From Homoserinimonas sp. OAct 916 (lineage in GTDB: Bacteria; Actinomycetota; Actinomycetes; Actinomycetales; Microbacteriaceae): a stretch of DNA of 64,000 nucleotides. The stretch lies in assembly GCF_003260275.1 (NCBI RefSeq), contig NZ_QJHB01000008.1, positions 124,001-188,000 on the forward strand. Reading direction: 5' to 3'. The number at the start of each line of letters is the position of its first letter. The stretch's first letter is position 1. Position numbers and translations under genes: made by a program. Below, piece after piece: positions 44,911 to 54,436 of this stretch. Under the pieces are notes generated by a model, which did not search any database, was not told the DNA's origin, and saw nothing but the letters and a program-made list of their open reading frames with translations.

Positions 44911-45411
44911 CTACTGCGAACGGTCGTCGCCCGTCGGATCAGGCGTGGGATGGTTCGAACCCGGTGCACCGGTACCGGCGTCCCGATGCTCGTCGTCATC
45001 GCCGAACCCTTCAGGATCGTCATCGCCCAACTCGTCAGCGTTCTCGTCGTCGCCCGAGTTCTGGTTGGCCAACTCCACAGCCAGCTCGAGTTCGTCGACG
45101 TAGAGTTCCTCATCGCCGGGTTGGCCCGCCCGGTATGCGGCACGGCCCACCATGTGCGCAGACGCCGGCGTCGTCATCATCTGAAAGACCAGAACCAGAA
45201 GCAGCACTGCGATTGCCGACCAGTCACGGGTGGAAAGCACCACGGCCGTGAGGATGCAGGCCAGCCCCAGCACTTGCGGCTTGGTGCCCGCGTGCACCCG
45301 GGTGAGCGTGTCGGGAAACCGAATGACGCCGATTGCCGCGGCCAGCGAGAAGTACGCCCCGAGCAGCAGCAGCACCGAGACGAACACATCGAGCAGGAGG
45401 TCGACGGTCAT
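44911..45411 (-). CDS. mnhG: Na+/H+ antiporter subunit G (MnhG/MrpG)
   Basis: The start is ATG 45411, which overlaps the MnhF stop by 4 nt. The 166-residue protein has three membrane segments; LLLGAYFSLAAAIGVIRFPD and AIAVLLLVLVFQMMTTPASA are family motifs. An extra 60-residue acidic tail follows (ENADELGDDDPEGFGDDDEH), much longer than in most MrpG proteins (about 120 residues). It belongs to a multi-subunit sodium/proton antiporter. It is the last gene of the operon. Confidence 0.9.
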   Translation of the reverse strand: MTVDLLLDVFVSVLLLLGAYFSLAAAIGVIRFPDTLTRVHAGTKPQVLGLACILTAVVLSTRDWSAIAVLLLVLVFQMMTTPASAHMVGRAAYRAGQPGDEELYVDELELAVELANQNSGDDENADELGDDDPEGFGDDDEHRDAGTGAPGSNHPTPDPTGDDRSQ

Positions 45412-45674
45412 TTGCTTCGCCTCCTCGACACGTAGCGCGCGACGGCGATCGATGAGAGAAACCCGGTCACCGCGAGCGCGAGCATGATCGGCACGGTGAT
45501 GATGCTCCCCGTGACCACCATCTGCACGCCGAGCACACAGATCAGCGTCGTCATGAGCATGTCCGAGGCGATCATGCGGTCGAGGATGCGCGGCCCCACC
45601 AGGATGCGGTACACCGAGATGAGGGCGGCGGCGGTGAAGGCCACCCCGACGACGAGATAGACAATCGGCATCAT
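45408..45674 (-). CDS. mnhF: Na+/H+ antiporter subunit F (MnhF/MrpF)
   Basis: An 88-residue protein with three membrane segments. IVYLVVGVAFTAAALISVYR, VGPRILDRMIASDMLMTTLI and ARYVSRRRSK are typical. Both ends overlap neighbours by 4 nt, typical of tight translational coupling in the Mrp operon. It is small but complete. Confidence 0.93.
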   Translation of the reverse strand: MMPIVYLVVGVAFTAAALISVYRILVGPRILDRMIASDMLMTTLICVLGVQMVVTGSIITVPIMLALAVTGFLSSIAVARYVSRRRSK

Positions 45675-46291
45675 GGCGCACCTCGTGTGGGTCGCACCGG
45701 CGTTCTCTCCCCAACCGTCGTTTCGTCCTGGTACTCATGCCAACGCTTCAGCCGCACCACGTCGTCCTTGCTCCCCAGCGCACGGATGATGCGCTCCTCC
45801 TGCGCGAACACCTGTTGCCGCATCAACTCGACGTCTTCGGCCTGTTTCGCGTCGAGCACGTGCAGGTACAGTGTCGTGTTCACGCGGTCGACCTCGACCA
45901 CGAACGAGCCGGGGATCATGGTGATCGCCAGAGACGTCAGCGCCATCACGAGGTCGCTTCGCGTTCGCAGGTCGACCTGGACGATGGAGCTGACGGTGAT
46001 CGGCCTTGGCCGGATCGAAAGCCAGGCCACCTGGAATGCAGACCGCACCAGGTCGAAGATGAACACGGCGACCAGGATGACGAAACGGTAGGGGTTGAAC
46101 CGGTCGGGATGCTCGGCCGGCGGCAGGTAGAAGAAGCGCTGCACCAGCAGGGCCACGATGATCCCACTGAGCACGGCCACCAGGTTGAACTGCCCCCACA
46201 ACGCCAGCCAGACCACCACCAGCCAGAGCGTGAAGGGCACCTGCACGAGGGCCTGCCGACCGAGTTGCCGCTTGCTGATCATCGGGCTCAT
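45671..46291 (-). CDS. mnhE: Na+/H+ antiporter subunit E (MnhE/MrpE)
   Basis: A 206-residue protein with membrane segments at the N-terminus (LWLVVVWLALWGQFNLVAVL; VILVAVFIFDLVRSAFQVAW), followed by the cytosolic domain MIPGSFVVEVDRVNTTLYLH and MRQQVFAQEERIIRAL, the family signature. The C-terminal 25 residues are unconserved. Overlaps 4 nt with both neighbours. Confidence 0.93.
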   Translation of the reverse strand: MSPMISKRQLGRQALVQVPFTLWLVVVWLALWGQFNLVAVLSGIIVALLVQRFFYLPPAEHPDRFNPYRFVILVAVFIFDLVRSAFQVAWLSIRPRPITVSSIVQVDLRTRSDLVMALTSLAITMIPGSFVVEVDRVNTTLYLHVLDAKQAEDVELMRQQVFAQEERIIRALGSKDDVVRLKRWHEYQDETTVGERTPVRPTRGAP

Positions 46292-47862
46292 CGGTTGACC
46301 TCCGGCAGGACAGTGCCGGGGAGAACCGCTTCGATGTAGTGCCGGGCGCCGTCCAGGTCTTCGCTGGCCCGCAGGCTCATCGCGAACAGCGGGCCGGCGA
46401 ACACGGTCAGTGCAATGCTGAGGGCCACCATCGCTGCAGTGGCGCGTACCATCAGGCGCGGGGCCTCTCGCGTGCTCCGCTGCTCCACGTCGCCCGGCGC
46501 CTCGGCGAGGGTGGCCGTGTACGGCGACGAGTGCTCGTCGAACTCTTCCTGGCTGCGCCAGAAGGCCACGTTCCAGGCTCGCATCATGGCGTACAGGGTG
46601 AGCAGGGACGCCAGCGCGCCACCGGCGATCACGATGTAGGCCAGCGGCGTGCCCAGTTCAGCGCCCGCCACGAAGAGCCCCAACTTTCCGAGAAAGCCGG
46701 AGAACGGTGGAATGCCGCCCAGGTTGAGCGCCGGAATGAAGAACAGCACTCCGATCATGGGCGACAGTTTCAGCAGGCCGGCCAGACGGTTGATCGACGT
46801 GGTTCCGCCGATGCGCTCGACCAGGCCGGTGGCCAGGAACAGGGTCGTCTGCACCACGATGTGGTGGATCACATAGTAGATCGCGGCCGCCACACCGGCG
46901 ACCGTGGCGATGGCGATGCCGAAGATCATATAGCCGATATGGCTGAGCAGGGTGAACGACAGCATCCGTTTGATGTCAGCCTGGGCAACGGCGCCGAGCA
47001 CCCCGATCACCAGTGTGAGAAGGGCCACGATCATCAATGCGTTCGACAGCGCACCGCCGGGAAACAGCACGGTCTCGGTACGGATGATCGCGTAGACACC
47101 CACTTTGGTCAACAGGCCGGCGAAGACGGCGGTGACCGGGGCCGGTGCGGTCGGGTAGGAGTCGGGCAGCCAGAACGACAGCGGGAACACCGCGGCCTTG
47201 ATGCCGAACGCCACCAACAGCATGACGTGGATGATCAGTTGCACGTCCGGCGGGATCTCCTGGAGCCGAACTGCGATCTGGGCGATGTTCACCGTTCCGG
47301 TCGCCCCGTAGATCATGGCGACCGAGGCCAGGAACAAGAGCGAGGAGAGCAGGCTCACCACGATGTAGGTGATCCCGGCCCGGATTCGCGCGCGCGTTCC
47401 ACCGAGGGTCAGCAGCACGTAACTGGACGCGAGCAGAATCTCGAATCCGACATACAGGTTGAACAGGTCGCCGGCCACGAACGCGTTGAACACCCCGGCA
47501 GCGAGGATCAGGTAGGTGGGGTTGTAGATCGACACCGGCGTCTCGTCGTCACCGTCGGCAAGACCCTGGCCGACCGTGTAGAACAGTACGACCAACAACA
47601 CCGAAGCAGAGACCACCAGCATGAGGGCGGTCAACCGGTCAACGACCAGTACGATCCCCCACGGAGCCGCCCAGCCGCCCACTTCAACCACCAGGGTGCC
47701 CGACGAGTCGACGACGAACAAGAGCAACGCGGCGACCGCGAGTGCCAATGTCAGTGCGCTGACGGTCACCGCGACCTGCACGCGCGGCAGGCGACCGGTC
47801 ACCAGTGCCGCTGCCGCTCCGATCAATGGCAGCAGCACGACCAGGGGAACGAGGGCGTTCAT
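46288..47862 (-). CDS. mnhD: Na+/H+ antiporter subunit D (MnhD/MrpD)
   Basis: A 524-residue, NuoM/NuoN-like proton-pumping subunit with about 14 membrane segments. GDLFNLYVGFEILLASSYVL, FGIKAAVFPLSFWLPDSYPT and LTKVGVYAIIRTETVLFPGG include the conserved Glu and Lys of the family. The C-terminal 60 residues are soluble. It is coupled with MnhC and MnhE by 4-nt overlaps. Confidence 0.95.
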   Translation of the reverse strand: MNALVPLVVLLPLIGAAAALVTGRLPRVQVAVTVSALTLALAVAALLLFVVDSSGTLVVEVGGWAAPWGIVLVVDRLTALMLVVSASVLLVVLFYTVGQGLADGDDETPVSIYNPTYLILAAGVFNAFVAGDLFNLYVGFEILLASSYVLLTLGGTRARIRAGITYIVVSLLSSLLFLASVAMIYGATGTVNIAQIAVRLQEIPPDVQLIIHVMLLVAFGIKAAVFPLSFWLPDSYPTAPAPVTAVFAGLLTKVGVYAIIRTETVLFPGGALSNALMIVALLTLVIGVLGAVAQADIKRMLSFTLLSHIGYMIFGIAIATVAGVAAAIYYVIHHIVVQTTLFLATGLVERIGGTTSINRLAGLLKLSPMIGVLFFIPALNLGGIPPFSGFLGKLGLFVAGAELGTPLAYIVIAGGALASLLTLYAMMRAWNVAFWRSQEEFDEHSSPYTATLAEAPGDVEQRSTREAPRLMVRATAAMVALSIALTVFAGPLFAMSLRASEDLDGARHYIEAVLPGTVLPEVNR

Positions 47863-48548
47863 CGTCTGCCTCCCCGATCGGTTTCGGCATCAGGCGCCAA
47901 GTCGGGCCCGGTGCCGGGTTCCCCATCGGGTTCAGGGGCGGAATTCTGGCCGGGCCCCGGTTCGGCCACCGCGCTCTCTCCGGGTTCAACACCGGGGTCG
48001 CTGCGCACAGCAGTGGCAATAAGAGCTGACTTCTCGCCTGCGATCTCGGGTCCGATGCCACTGGTCTGGCCGGTGTCGACCGGGTGTGCCGCCGACCGTT
48101 CGGCTTCGAGCTGCTCCTCCTCCAACTCGCCGGGGTCGAAGTCGCTGTCGACGGCGTGGTCGGGATCGGACTGTTCGTCTTCGAACGCGAACTTGCGCGT
48201 GCCGACGGCAATGTCCTCCTCGTCGTCTTCCACCTCGTCCATGCGTCCGAGAAACCACGAGCGGTAGATCAGCGCGAGCAGAAAGGCCGAGATCCCGAAC
48301 GTGATCACGATCGCGGTCAGGCTGAGTGCCTGTGGCAGTGGGTCTTGCATTTCGGCCGCGGTCACGCCGTCGGTGACGATCGGGGCGACCCCGATCCGGC
48401 CGGCAACGATGAGGATGAGGATGTTCGTGGCGTTGCCCAGCAGAAGAAACCCGATCAACACCCGGGTCATGCTGCGTTCGAGCAGCAGGAAGATCCCGCA
48501 GGCGTACAGCACCGCCATGGCGATCACGAGCACTCCGGAGACACTCAT
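47859..48548 (-). CDS. mnhC: Na+/H+ antiporter subunit C (MnhC/MrpC), long acidic tail
   Basis: A 229-residue NuoK-like subunit with three membrane segments in the first 100 residues: ACGIFLLLERSMTRVLIGFL, LGNATNILILIVAGR and DPLPQALSLTAIVITFGISA. The remaining 125 residues are a hydrophilic, acidic tail (DEVEDDEEDIAVGTRKFAFE, LEEEQLEAERS) that is not in typical MrpC (about 115 residues). The subunits MnhC and MnhG of this operon both have such tails. Overlaps its neighbours by 4 nt. Confidence 0.9.
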   Translation of the reverse strand: MSVSGVLVIAMAVLYACGIFLLLERSMTRVLIGFLLLGNATNILILIVAGRIGVAPIVTDGVTAAEMQDPLPQALSLTAIVITFGISAFLLALIYRSWFLGRMDEVEDDEEDIAVGTRKFAFEDEQSDPDHAVDSDFDPGELEEEQLEAERSAAHPVDTGQTSGIGPEIAGEKSALIATAVRSDPGVEPGESAVAEPGPGQNSAPEPDGEPGTGPDLAPDAETDRGGRR

Positions 48549-51499
48549 CGGGTGCTCCGTTCGCCGAACAGCATGATGGGGCCGGTGCTGTCGATGGCCG
48601 CGTGTTCCTCCTGTTGCCGATCAACCTCGGCGCCGAGGCTGCGCAACACGTCAATGATCAGCCCCACCACGATCAGGTACACGCCGAAGTCGAAGATCGT
48701 GGTCGTGCCGAACTCAAGGTGGCCGAGCAATGGCACACTGCCCTCCCACCACGCGGATTCAAGAGGGTTCATTCCGAAGAACAGCGGCACCGTCGCCGTG
48801 CCCACCGCCAGCAGCAGTCCGAAGCCGAGCACCTTGCCCGCATCGACTGACACTGCAGCTCCCAGCTCGAACCGACCGCCGGCCAGATAGCGGGCGGCCA
48901 GGGCCAGGCCGGCGAGGAGCCCGCCGGAGAACCCGCCGCCGGGCAGGTTGTGGCCGACGAACAGCAGGTAGATCGACAGCACGATGGCCGAGTGGAACAG
49001 CAGCCTCACCACGACTTCGAGAACGATTGATCGGTTGTGCGGGGCGAGAGTCCAACCGGCGAGCAGCCACGTGCGCTGGCTCGGTGCCTGGTCGCCGTCG
49101 GGGGCATCGCCGGCCCCTCCGTTCCGGGAAGACGCCGGCTCGGTGAGAGGTTTCAGCCGGGCACGGAGCCCCCGCCTACCCTCGTCTTCGGCCAGACGGG
49201 GTGCGCTGCCGGTGCGCTGCTTGATGAAGATCAGGCTCGCGATCCCGGTGGCTGCGACGACCAGAACGGAGATCTCCCCCATGGTGTCCCAGCCGCGGAT
49301 ATCCACCAGGGTGACGTTGACCACGTTGCGACCGTGCCCCAGCTCGTACGCGAGGGCCGGGAACTGCAGCGAGATGGGTTGGGCGCTGCGCACTCCGAGT
49401 GTGATCATGACAACCACGGCCATCAGCACGCCGACGCTGGCCGCGAGCACGGCACGACCCACCCGGAAGGCGGTGCCGTGTTTCGCACCCAGCTTGATCG
49501 GAAGCCGCCTGAGAACCAGCACGAATGCGATCAGGGTGACCGTTTCAACCAGAACCTGTGTGAGCGCGAGGTCGGGAGCTCCCTGCAATGCGAACAGCGC
49601 GGCCAGACCGTAGCCGGTGATACCCAGCAGAAGCACCGCTGTGAACCGCTTCGTCGCCCGGGTGGCTCCCACGGCGGCGACCACCATCGCGACGACGATG
49701 GGCACCTGGGCCGGATGGTCGAAGGGCAGCATGGTCGGTGGCCATGACCGGTTGATGATGACCGTGAACCCGACCGTGCCCAACAGCACCATCAGGATCA
49801 CGCCGAGGTAGGCCGGCAGTGACCCGCTCTGGGTGATCGCCGTGGTGCGGGCGGCCACACGGTCCACCGTCCGCATCGAGACCCAGTAACCGCGCCCGGC
49901 ATCGACCAGGGCGGGAACCCTCGACTGCAGGCGGTAAACCCGGTCGCGCATCCAGAACAGTCCCAGTCCGGCTGCCAGGACGAGCATGGAGACCCCGAAC
50001 GCGGGTGAAAGGCCGTGCCAGAGCACCAGCTCGGCCCCGGCTGTGGCACCGGGCGGAAGCGTATCCGAGTAGCCGGAGAGCCAGTGGTTCAACTGCGGCG
50101 TCAGAAACCCGAAGGCGACCCCGGCGGCGGCGAGCGTCGTGGGCGCGACGAACATGCCCCGGCCGTGGTCGGTGTACGGGGTGCGGACTACGTCTTGTTT
50201 CGACGCGAACGCCCCCCAGAGAAAGCGAGCGGTGTACGCCGTGGTGAGGATCGAGCCTGCGATCAGGCCGTACAGCGCAATCTGGCTGAGTGGGCGGCCG
50301 GATCGGGCCTCGTCGATCAGGGCGGTGAACACACCCTCCTTGGCAACGAATCCGAGGGTCGGCGGTATCGCGGCCATCGACGCGGCAGCCAGAACGGCGA
50401 CGGTGACAAGGGCAGGGTGGCGCCCGCCCAGGCCGCTGAGTTTCCTCAGATCGCGGGTGCCCGTGTTCCGGTCGATGATGCCGACCACCAGGAAGAGTGT
50501 CGATTTGAAAAGGGCATGCGCGAACACCAGCGCGAGGCCGGCCAGCGCAACGCCCGACACACCGTAGCCGGTGACCACAGTGAGGAACCCCAGTTGGCTG
50601 ACCGTTCCGTACGCGAGCAGCAATTTGAGATCGTGTTGTTTGAGCGCTCGCCAGCCGCCGACGAGCATGGTCAGCACCCCGAGCAGGATGACGACCTCCT
50701 GCCAGCCGGGAGTCGTCGCGAATCCCGGTGCGAACCGCGCGATCAGGTAGATGCCCGCCTTGACCATTGCGGCGGCGTGCAGGTAGGCGCTGACCGGCGT
50801 TGGCGCCGCCATCGCTGCGGGCAGCCAGAAGTGAAAAGGCACCAGGGCAGATTTGGAGATCGCCCCCACCAGCATCAGCATCACCGCCACAGTGATGATG
50901 CCGCCGCTCGGCGGTTCGGCGATGATCTCCGAGATGAGGGTGGTACCCGATTGCACCGCCAGGATGACCACACCGACGAGCATCACGAGCCCGCCGGCCG
51001 TGGTGACCAACAGAGCCTGCAGCGCGGCGCCCCGGCTGGCGATACGGTCGTTGTAGTGTCCGATCAGCAGGTAGGAGAAGACGCTGGTGGCTTCCCAGAA
51101 GATGAACATCAGGTAGAGGTCGTCTGCGAGTACAAGTCCGAACATCGCACCGGCGAAGGCGGTCAGGTGTGCTGCGAAACGGCCAACCGAGGGGTCGTGC
51201 GCAGTGAAGTAGCGCGGGCAGTAGAGCAGCACGAGGGCTCCGATCCCCGTGACCACCAGGGCGAACACCCAACTGAGGGTGTCCAGGCGCAGCGCGAACT
51301 CCAGGTTCAGCGTCGGGATCCACTGAAAACCTTCGGTCAGCACCCCGCCGGCCAGCACGGTCGGTGCGGCCAGCACCACCACGGCGAAAGCACCGATGGG
51401 CACCAGTGCTGTCAGATAGAAGATGCGATTTCCGAGCCGGCCGGCCAGTATGGGGATCAGCGCTGCAACGACGAAGAAGGCCGCCAGGACAACCAGCAT
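48545..51499 (-). CDS. mnhA: Na+/H+ antiporter subunit A fused with subunit B (MnhA-B)
   Basis: A 984-residue polytopic protein. GGGGGGACA precedes the start. The first 760 residues are MrpA-like (NuoL-related): GRFAAHLTAFAGAMFGLVLA, FIFWEATSVFSYLLIGHYN, KSALVPFHFWLPAAMAAPTP and HDLKLLLAYGTVSQLGFL. From about 815 (NRSIVLEVVVRLLFHSAIVL; FVGHNLPGGGFSGGLLAGLA; FDFGVYLIVVGLIIDVLRS) it is MrpB, normally a separate gene or the end of MrpA in some bacteria. It starts the operon AB-C-D-E-F-G. It pumps Na+ out in exchange for protons. Confidence 0.95.
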   Translation of the reverse strand: MLVVLAAFFVVAALIPILAGRLGNRIFYLTALVPIGAFAVVVLAAPTVLAGGVLTEGFQWIPTLNLEFALRLDTLSWVFALVVTGIGALVLLYCPRYFTAHDPSVGRFAAHLTAFAGAMFGLVLADDLYLMFIFWEATSVFSYLLIGHYNDRIASRGAALQALLVTTAGGLVMLVGVVILAVQSGTTLISEIIAEPPSGGIITVAVMLMLVGAISKSALVPFHFWLPAAMAAPTPVSAYLHAAAMVKAGIYLIARFAPGFATTPGWQEVVILLGVLTMLVGGWRALKQHDLKLLLAYGTVSQLGFLTVVTGYGVSGVALAGLALVFAHALFKSTLFLVVGIIDRNTGTRDLRKLSGLGGRHPALVTVAVLAAASMAAIPPTLGFVAKEGVFTALIDEARSGRPLSQIALYGLIAGSILTTAYTARFLWGAFASKQDVVRTPYTDHGRGMFVAPTTLAAAGVAFGFLTPQLNHWLSGYSDTLPPGATAGAELVLWHGLSPAFGVSMLVLAAGLGLFWMRDRVYRLQSRVPALVDAGRGYWVSMRTVDRVAARTTAITQSGSLPAYLGVILMVLLGTVGFTVIINRSWPPTMLPFDHPAQVPIVVAMVVAAVGATRATKRFTAVLLLGITGYGLAALFALQGAPDLALTQVLVETVTLIAFVLVLRRLPIKLGAKHGTAFRVGRAVLAASVGVLMAVVVMITLGVRSAQPISLQFPALAYELGHGRNVVNVTLVDIRGWDTMGEISVLVVAATGIASLIFIKQRTGSAPRLAEDEGRRGLRARLKPLTEPASSRNGGAGDAPDGDQAPSQRTWLLAGWTLAPHNRSIVLEVVVRLLFHSAIVLSIYLLFVGHNLPGGGFSGGLLAGLALAARYLAGGRFELGAAVSVDAGKVLGFGLLLAVGTATVPLFFGMNPLESAWWEGSVPLLGHLEFGTTTIFDFGVYLIVVGLIIDVLRSLGAEVDRQQEEHAAIDSTGPIMLFGERSTR

Positions 51500-51538
51500 G
51501 TGTGTCCCCCCGGTTCGCTCGTTTCGGGCTTCACAGCC

Positions 51539-51560
51539 AGTGGTCTACAGTCTGACCACT
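51539..51560. promoter_or_regulatory. Inverted repeat upstream of the Mrp operon
   Basis: Seven-base arms AGTGGTC (51539-51545) and GACCACT (51554-51560) with an 8-nt centre lie 40 nt upstream of the mnhA start. It may be an operator for the antiporter operon; no regulator is known. Confidence 0.4.
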
Positions 51561-51619
51561 CCACAAACGCTCATCACTCGTGGGCCGGAGGCTATTGGCG
51601 GGTGGTTCGGGTCTTGATT

Positions 51620-52435
51620 TTACCGGAAGTCTGAACCGGGTGTGTCCGCCGTGGCGGCGCGAAGATCGGCCAGCCGGTGCAACACCTGGGCGACGTCAGC
51701 CGGTTCACTCACCCGCACATTCGCGTGGGTGTCACCCTCACCGATCTTCATGCCGAGGTCGCCGGCGACGAGTGCGGCGAATCCGTCCTCGTCGGTGACG
51801 TCGTCGCCGGCGAAGAACACGGCGGTGGCGCCGGTGTGGTCGCGCAGGCGGCGAACGGCGTCGCCCTTGGTGTCTTCGCGAACGGAGAACTCGATCACAT
51901 TCTTGCCCGACCGCATCGTGAGTGGCTGCAACATCGCGGTGCCCGCGAGCACGCGTTCATGCGCGATGCGGGTGTCGTCGGCGGTGGCCAGCCGGGTGTG
52001 CACGGCGAAGCCCGCCGGTTTGGTCTCGATCCACACCTGGGCGAGCCCGTCTATGGCGGCGTCGAGCGTGCGCCGCAGCGCCGCTACCCTGGTGCGGTCC
52101 TCCGCCGTGAGGTCGAGTTCCACCTCAGCGGTGTCGAGCCTTGTCTCCACTCCATGCGAACCCACCAGTAACACCGTGCGTGCGGGGCTGGCAACCTCGA
52201 TGAGGCTGGCTGCAGCACGACCGGAGATCAGCGCCACACGCGTGTGCGGCATGGCGAGCAGGCGCTCGATCGCGGTCACCGCTTCAGGGATTGCACGGGC
52301 GGCGCCCGGACTGTCCACCTCGGGGGCCAGGGTGCCGTCGAAGTCGAGGGCGACGAGAAGGGTCGGAGTCTGCGCAATCGATCGCAGTGCCGAGTCCAGT
52401 GCGGCCTCTTCGGTCGGGGTTTCTGGGTGCGTCAT
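51620..52435 (-). CDS. otsB: Trehalose-6-phosphate phosphatase
   Basis: A 271-residue HAD-type phosphatase. LLVALDFDGTLAPEVDSPGA carries the nucleophile Asp (D-x-D-G-T). VALISGRAAASLI near residue 70 and VFFAGDDVTDEDGFAALVAG near 220 are the family motifs for trehalose-6-phosphate phosphatase. It dephosphorylates trehalose-6-phosphate to trehalose. It is 27 nt downstream of otsA on the same strand and completes the OtsAB pathway. Confidence 0.96.
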   Translation of the reverse strand: MTHPETPTEEAALDSALRSIAQTPTLLVALDFDGTLAPEVDSPGAARAIPEAVTAIERLLAMPHTRVALISGRAAASLIEVASPARTVLLVGSHGVETRLDTAEVELDLTAEDRTRVAALRRTLDAAIDGLAQVWIETKPAGFAVHTRLATADDTRIAHERVLAGTAMLQPLTMRSGKNVIEFSVREDTKGDAVRRLRDHTGATAVFFAGDDVTDEDGFAALVAGDLGMKIGEGDTHANVRVSEPADVAQVLHRLADLRAATADTPGSDFR

Positions 52436-52462
52436 AGTGCTTTCTTGGTGGGGCTGGTTGAT

Positions 52463-53971
52463 TCAGTCGTCGTGAATTGATTTGAACCGCGGCGCATGTG
52501 CCAGCGAAGATGCCTCGGTGAGCGCGTCGAGGAACGATTTCGACCACTTCGTGACATCGTTGTCGCGCACCCTTTTTCTCAAGGCGCGCATCCGGCGTGC
52601 CCGGTCGCGTGCGGGCATCGCCATTGCCTGCAGGATCGTTTCCTTCAAGCCTTCGATATCGTGCGGGTTGATCAGCAACGCCTGCTTGAGGTCGTCGGAG
52701 GCCCCCGCGAACTCGCTCAGCACCAGCACACCGTCATTGTCGAAACGACTCGCCACATACTCTTTCGCGACCAGGTTCATCCCATCCCGCAGGGCGGTGA
52801 CCAGCATCACGTCTGCGGCCAGGTACAGGGCCACCATCTCTTCACGCGGATAGCCCTGATGGTGGTAGCTCAACGCGTTGTGACTGATGGTGGAGAACTC
52901 CCCGTTCAGACGGCCCACCTGCAATTCGATCTCATCGCGCAGATCCTGGTACGCGGCGACCCGTTCCCGGCTCGGGCTGGCCACCTGCACAAGCGTGACG
53001 TCTTCGACGTTCAGTCGCCCCTCGGTGAGCAGCTCGCCATACGCTTTCAAACGGTGCCCGATGCCCTTGGTGTAGTCGAGACGGTCGACCCCCAGCATGA
53101 TCGTGCGTGGGTTGCCCAGGTCAACCCTGATCTGCCTGGCCCGTTCCTGCACCTCTGGGCGCCTGGCCATCTCCTCGAAGCTCTGCGTGTCGATCGAGAT
53201 CGGAAACCGCTTGGCTATGACGGTGCGTACCGTCTCCCCGCGTTTCGACGTGGAGACGTGACTGGCGAGGCCGGCGTCTTGCAGGTCTCTGTCGACCGGA
53301 ACCTCGATGTGCGGGCTATTCGTGTTGTAGCCGAGGAGGCGCCGCACGGCGGTGGTGAAGTTGTTGGCGTCGGCCGCGCGTTGGAAGCCGATCACGTCGG
53401 CGCCGAGAAGCCCCTCGATGATCTGCGTGCGCCAGGGCAGCTGTGAGTAGATGCCGTAGGGCGGGAATGGGATGTGATTGAAGAAGCCGATCACCAGGTC
53501 GGGTCGGAGTCCTCGCAACATGCGTGGCACCAATTGGAGTTGGTAGTCCTGCACCCAGACGACGCCGCCGTGTGCAGCGGTGCGTGCCGCGACTTCGGCG
53601 AACCTCTGGTTGACGGCCAGGTACGTATCCCACCACTCCCGGTGATAACGGGGCGGGGCGATCACGTCGTGGTACAGCGGCCAGAGGGTGCCGTTCGAGA
53701 AACCCTCGTAATAGTTCTCCAACTCCTCACCGGACAGCGGTACGGGCACGATCGAGATGCCGTTGTTCTCGAACGGGTCGACGTCGAGGTCGGGCGCGCC
53801 GGCCCAACCGACCCACGCCCCGTGGTTGACCCTCATCACCGGCTCCAGTGCGGTGACCAGACCGCCGGGCGACTGGGTCCAGCTGGCGGTGCCATCTTCG
53901 GCCACGATGCGATCCACCGGCAGCCGGTTCGAGACGACCACCAGGGGGAAGGTGGCGTGCTGGGACTTCAT
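52463..53971 (-). CDS. otsA: Trehalose-6-phosphate synthase
   Basis: A 502-residue GT20 enzyme. VVVSNRLPVDRI near the start, QSPGGLVTALEPVMRVNHGA, WVQDYQLQLVPRMLRGLRPD, GFFNHIPFPP and LGVDRLDYTKGIGHRLKAYG near residue 275 match UDP-glucose-binding OtsA. It makes trehalose-6-phosphate from UDP-glucose and glucose-6-phosphate. otsB follows. Upstream is a 465-nt gap containing its promoter. Confidence 0.96.
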   Translation of the reverse strand: MKSQHATFPLVVVSNRLPVDRIVAEDGTASWTQSPGGLVTALEPVMRVNHGAWVGWAGAPDLDVDPFENNGISIVPVPLSGEELENYYEGFSNGTLWPLYHDVIAPPRYHREWWDTYLAVNQRFAEVAARTAAHGGVVWVQDYQLQLVPRMLRGLRPDLVIGFFNHIPFPPYGIYSQLPWRTQIIEGLLGADVIGFQRAADANNFTTAVRRLLGYNTNSPHIEVPVDRDLQDAGLASHVSTSKRGETVRTVIAKRFPISIDTQSFEEMARRPEVQERARQIRVDLGNPRTIMLGVDRLDYTKGIGHRLKAYGELLTEGRLNVEDVTLVQVASPSRERVAAYQDLRDEIELQVGRLNGEFSTISHNALSYHHQGYPREEMVALYLAADVMLVTALRDGMNLVAKEYVASRFDNDGVLVLSEFAGASDDLKQALLINPHDIEGLKETILQAMAMPARDRARRMRALRKRVRDNDVTKWSKSFLDALTEASSLAHAPRFKSIHDD

Positions 53972-54436
53972 TTGATCGCGTGGCGGGGTGATGGGACATC
54001 CTCCATTCGGCTGGGCCTCGCAGCGTCAGCATTGTGATTCCAGAGTATCAGCCGGCCCATTCTCGGTTCGCGGCGCGACCAGTAGCCAGTTGGCACCCCC
54101 GGGTCACTTCCGAGCGTTCGTGGCCAGGATGGTCAGCATCGGCGGCAGCGGTGTCCGAGTTCTGGAAAGCGTCGCCCATGCACATGAATCGTCATTCCCG
54201 ATTCCTGCCAAAAACCTCGTACCCCGTGCTGAAAACCTCGTATCGTAGGGATGGAGCGGCGACGCCCCACCAGGCGACAGCGGCGGTGAAGCCCTCACCG
54301 GGCAGCTGTCTCCACTGCACGGCAGCGGCACCGACGCCACCCAGACCGAAGCGGTGTTCGCCACCATGTCCGCGCTGTGCCTGCGGGCGGTGAGAGCATC
54401 CGAACCCGTGGCCATCCGCGCCGGAAAGGTAGTGTT
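53972..54436. other. Divergent intergenic region with possible remnant frame
   Basis: The gap between otsA (minus) and the AidB-like gene (plus) has no complete gene. The open frame 54249-54440 (plus strand) ends with TGA overlapping the AidB start (ATGA) and reads GDSGGEALTGQLSPLHGSGT, later FATMSALCLRAVRASEPVAI. It has no ATG near its beginning and no recognised domain, so it may be a decayed gene or chance. A minus-strand frame from 54871 down to 54104 is taken as a shadow of the AidB gene. Confidence 0.4.

Noticed and set aside
46339-48267. 642-codon plus-strand frame opposite mnhC and mnhD
   Set aside because: Antisense to two genes with clear Mrp motifs; composition rich in Gln/Arg/His as expected of a shadow.
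49545-51323. 592-codon minus-strand frame overlapping mnhA in another frame
   Set aside because: Same-strand shadow: an alternative frame of the true gene with Arg/Pro/His-rich composition.
50015-51634. 539-codon plus-strand open frame opposite mnhA
   Set aside because: Shadow of the MrpA-MrpB coding sequence; no start context and no recognisable domain.
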